DNA of 6,578 bases, taken from positions 1-6,578 of the forward strand of contig CALQZE010000023.1 in NCBI GenBank assembly GCA_943348955.1, read 5' to 3'. The notes beneath the pieces are model-generated. The model was not told where the DNA came from. It searched no databases and worked only from the letters and a program-made list of their open reading frames with translations. The stretch's first letter is position 1. The number at the start of each line of letters is the position of its first letter. The DNA is from Candidatus Uhrbacteria bacterium RIFOXYB12_FULL_58_10 (GTDB lineage: Bacteria > Patescibacteriota > Patescibacteriia > UBA9934 > GWF2-40-263). Made by a program: the position numbers and the translations under genes. Positions 5,196 through 6,578 of the stretch are shown here, one piece after another.

Positions 5196-6074
5196 ATGAC
5201 AACAACAAAACTTTCCTGTCTGCTTTCTGTACTCGTGTTCACTGCATTTCCATTTGCGGCAGGGGCTATATCATCTACAAGTTTTATTTTGGATCCATCG
5301 CAAAACGTTGTTTCGATTCATAAAGCCATGACATCGACAAGTTTCAATTTGGACGGATCCATTGATCCAATTGTTGGAAAAAGTACATCCACAAGTTTTA
5401 AAAATGAATCTGGAGATGCTTTTTCTTATTATTGTGGAGACGGATTTATTGATCCGGGTGAAACGTGTGATGGTGCGTCTATGAGCGGATCTACCTGTGT
5501 CACTCAGGGATTTATCTCAGGAACGCTTTCTTGTAATTCTACCTGTACCGCACTCGTTACTTCATCTTGCAGTTCAACTCCTCCCGCTTCACCTCCTGCT
5601 GGAGGCGGTGGGGGTGGTGGAGGTGGGGGTGCTGCGGCACCAGCTTTGTCATCTGTCCCCGTATTACCAACACTGTCTAGTGAGATATCATCAAAAACAT
5701 TTTCTTATAAATCCTCTCTGCTTCTCTCTGGTGCAAAAGGGGTGAGTACGACATCCGTTGTTATAAACAATACGACAATTGCAACGTACCCAACAGCGTT
5801 GACCTGGCAGGCAGCTGTTTCACTCGCGTTTGGATTGAATACGTTTAAAATTGTTGCAAAGAATGATTCCGCAATTTCTTCAGAAACAACCTATTCGATC
5901 ACCCGACGTTTGGCCGGTGATGCAACAGGTGACAATGTTGTGAATGATTATGATCTTTCCAAGATTGCAAAACTTTGGGGAAGTAAAGATCAAAACGGAG
6001 ATTTTACCGAAGATGGAATTGTCGATGATTATGATTTTTCTATGATGGTTGTGCGTTGGGGAACAAAGATCTAA
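5196..6074 (+). CDS. Secreted modular protein with C-terminal type I dockerin
   Basis: 292 residues. It begins with a signal peptide (1-24, ending AAGA). Three STSF-type repeats (26-68) follow, then a six-cysteine module (C80, 91, 101, 113, 117, 125) opening CGDGFIDPGETCDG, like the Cys-rich repeats of many secreted proteins. A Pro-rich segment and ten glycines (136-145) act as linker. An Ig-like beta domain (about 152-236) has the pattern GA.GVSTTSVVINN..I..YPTALTW. The C-terminus is a dockerin with two calcium loops, DATGDNVVNDYD (242-253) and DFTEDGIVDDYD (269-280), each followed by a helix ending WG. Asp is at loop positions 1, 5 and 12 in both, with Thr at position 3 where Asn or Asp is usual. 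Dockerins bind cohesins with calcium outside the cell. The gene starts 52 bases after one cohesin gene and ends 24 before another. No catalytic domain is seen. Confidence 0.88.
   Translation: MTTTKLSCLLSVLVFTAFPFAAGAISSTSFILDPSQNVVSIHKAMTSTSFNLDGSIDPIVGKSTSTSFKNESGDAFSYYCGDGFIDPGETCDGASMSGSTCVTQGFISGTLSCNSTCTALVTSSCSSTPPASPPAGGGGGGGGGGAAAPALSSVPVLPTLSSEISSKTFSYKSSLLLSGAKGVSTTSVVINNTTIATYPTALTWQAAVSLAFGLNTFKIVAKNDSAISSETTYSITRRLAGDATGDNVVNDYDLSKIAKLWGSKDQNGDFTEDGIVDDYDFSMMVVRWGTKI
5271..5399 (+). repeat. Three STSF repeats in the dockerin protein's N-terminus
   Basis: SSTSFILD (residues 26-33), TSTSFNLD (46-53) and TSTSFKNE (64-71) recur at 20- and 18-residue spacing right after the signal peptide. 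The DNA of each copy shares ACAAGTTT. Similar STSF/STNF repeats are, from memory, common in exported proteins of Patescibacteria. The interval marks the S-x-T-S-F cores. Confidence 0.6.
5601..5630 (+). repeat. Gly10 linker tract (G-rich DNA)
   Basis: Ten consecutive GGN codons encode a flexible linker between the Cys-rich and Ig-like modules. The coding strand contains several G-runs, including two of five, so slippage or a quadruplex is conceivable. The mixed third bases (A, C, T, G) limit simple slippage. Confidence 0.8.
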
Positions 6075-6098
6075 TGCGGTAGATAGCGATATTGTTTT

Positions 6099-6578
6099 AT
6101 GAAAAAACGGATTACGGGTGTTTTGTTTTCGATATTGTTTACAATGATTTCTTTTCCCGCGTTTGCTGCGGGGAATGCCTCTTTTTTATTTAAAACCGAT
6201 GCATATTCGGTCCAGGTTGGAGAAACATTTGATGTTCCTGTTTTGGTAAATCCAAATGGAGAACAACTGAATACAGTTCGGGCTGTTTTGACATTCGATC
6301 CAACAGTGTTGCAAGCACAATGGGCAACACTCACAGGATCACTTGAGCGATCTGCTCCGGGAAATTATTTCGATAATACAAAGGGTGTTGTGTCTTGGGC
6401 CGGATTTAGCACAAAAGAATCGTTTTTTTCAGAAGGGGATTTTGCAAAAGTAACGTTCACAGCGATTAAAGATGGAAATTCACAGGTTAAAATTTCAACG
6501 GACTCACATTTAATTTCGAATGGAGAAGAAAAATTCGGAGGAGTCGAAGTTTCCGCAGCTGTGAAGGTGGTTCCAGCA
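6099..6578 (+). CDS. Second secreted cohesin-domain protein (C-terminus cut by window edge)
   Basis: 160 residues are visible with no stop before the right edge. A signal peptide (about 1-23: MKKR, hydrophobic core, AFA-A cleavage) is followed by a cohesin-like domain (about 26-158). It aligns with the first cohesin: YSVQVGETFDVPVLVNPNG versus ESVKTGDSFTVGVEVNPNG, LNTVRAVLTFDPTVL versus LDTIRVELSYDPTKL, then GVVSW versus GVVSF and VTFTAIKDG versus VTFHAISSG. The two are clearly paralogues but well diverged, so they could differ in partner or role. The gene starts 24 bases after the dockerin gene with no promoter or terminator between, so it is probably in the same operon. No Shine-Dalgarno precedes the ATG; the signal peptide sets the start. 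What follows the cohesin (helical repeats, anchor or dockerin) lies outside the window. Confidence 0.82.
   Translation, partial: MKKRITGVLFSILFTMISFPAFAAGNASFLFKTDAYSVQVGETFDVPVLVNPNGEQLNTVRAVLTFDPTVLQAQWATLTGSLERSAPGNYFDNTKGVVSWAGFSTKESFFSEGDFAKVTFTAIKDGNSQVKISTDSHLISNGEEKFGGVEVSAAVKVVPA

Noticed and set aside
6071..6334. 87-residue minus-strand open frame under the second cohesin gene
   Set aside because: The opposite strand encodes a signal peptide and cohesin in frame, so this is a shadow.
1..6578. CRISPR array, insertion sequence or rRNA
   Set aside because: No regularly spaced repeats, transposase motifs or rRNA sequence were seen on either strand.

Overview
The window reads like chromosomal DNA from a Patescibacteria / Candidate Phyla Radiation (CPR) bacterium, probably a Parcubacteria-type lineage. 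This is inference from several traits: compact AT-leaning gene layout, secreted modular proteins with poly-glycine linkers, cohesin and dockerin modules without an obvious cellulase, an archaeal-type cytidylate kinase-like protein, and starts mostly without Shine-Dalgarno sequences. TGA ends the cca gene, so the standard bacterial code fits and the TGA=Gly code of Gracilibacteria is not indicated.

Layout. Positions 1-1625 lie on the minus strand. In transcription order they hold tRNA-Ile with anticodon UAU, a 56-residue His-rich two-helix membrane microprotein, an RluA-family pseudouridine synthase with an S4 domain, and a cytidylate kinase-like P-loop protein cut by the window edge. Spacing is tight (8, 8 and 37 bases) and no terminator is visible between them, so they may be one transcript headed by a tRNA. 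A perfectly flanked stem-loop sits directly upstream of the tRNA. From 1817 to 2447 the plus strand carries an unrecognised membrane protein and tRNA-Val(GAC), the latter with a near-consensus promoter. A bidirectional terminator separates this tRNA from the convergent cca gene (CCA-adding enzyme).

Positions 3852-4048 are a divergent regulatory region with a nearly leaderless cca promoter on the minus strand, a 14-bp inverted repeat, and a strong TATAAT promoter on the plus strand. That promoter drives the most interesting part of the window (4049 to the right edge): three consecutive genes for exported proteins, cohesin - dockerin - cohesin. Protein 1 has a signal peptide, a cohesin-like domain and a helical repeat region. 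Protein 2 has a signal peptide, three STSF repeats, a six-cysteine module, a Gly10 linker, an Ig-like domain and a two-loop type I dockerin. Protein 3 has a signal peptide and a second cohesin-like domain, and runs off the window.

Together the left two-thirds is RNA-maturation housekeeping (two tRNAs, pseudouridylation, CCA repair, nucleotide phosphorylation). The right third looks like a small self-assembling cell-surface system in which a dockerin protein could bind calcium-dependently to cohesins encoded on both sides of it.
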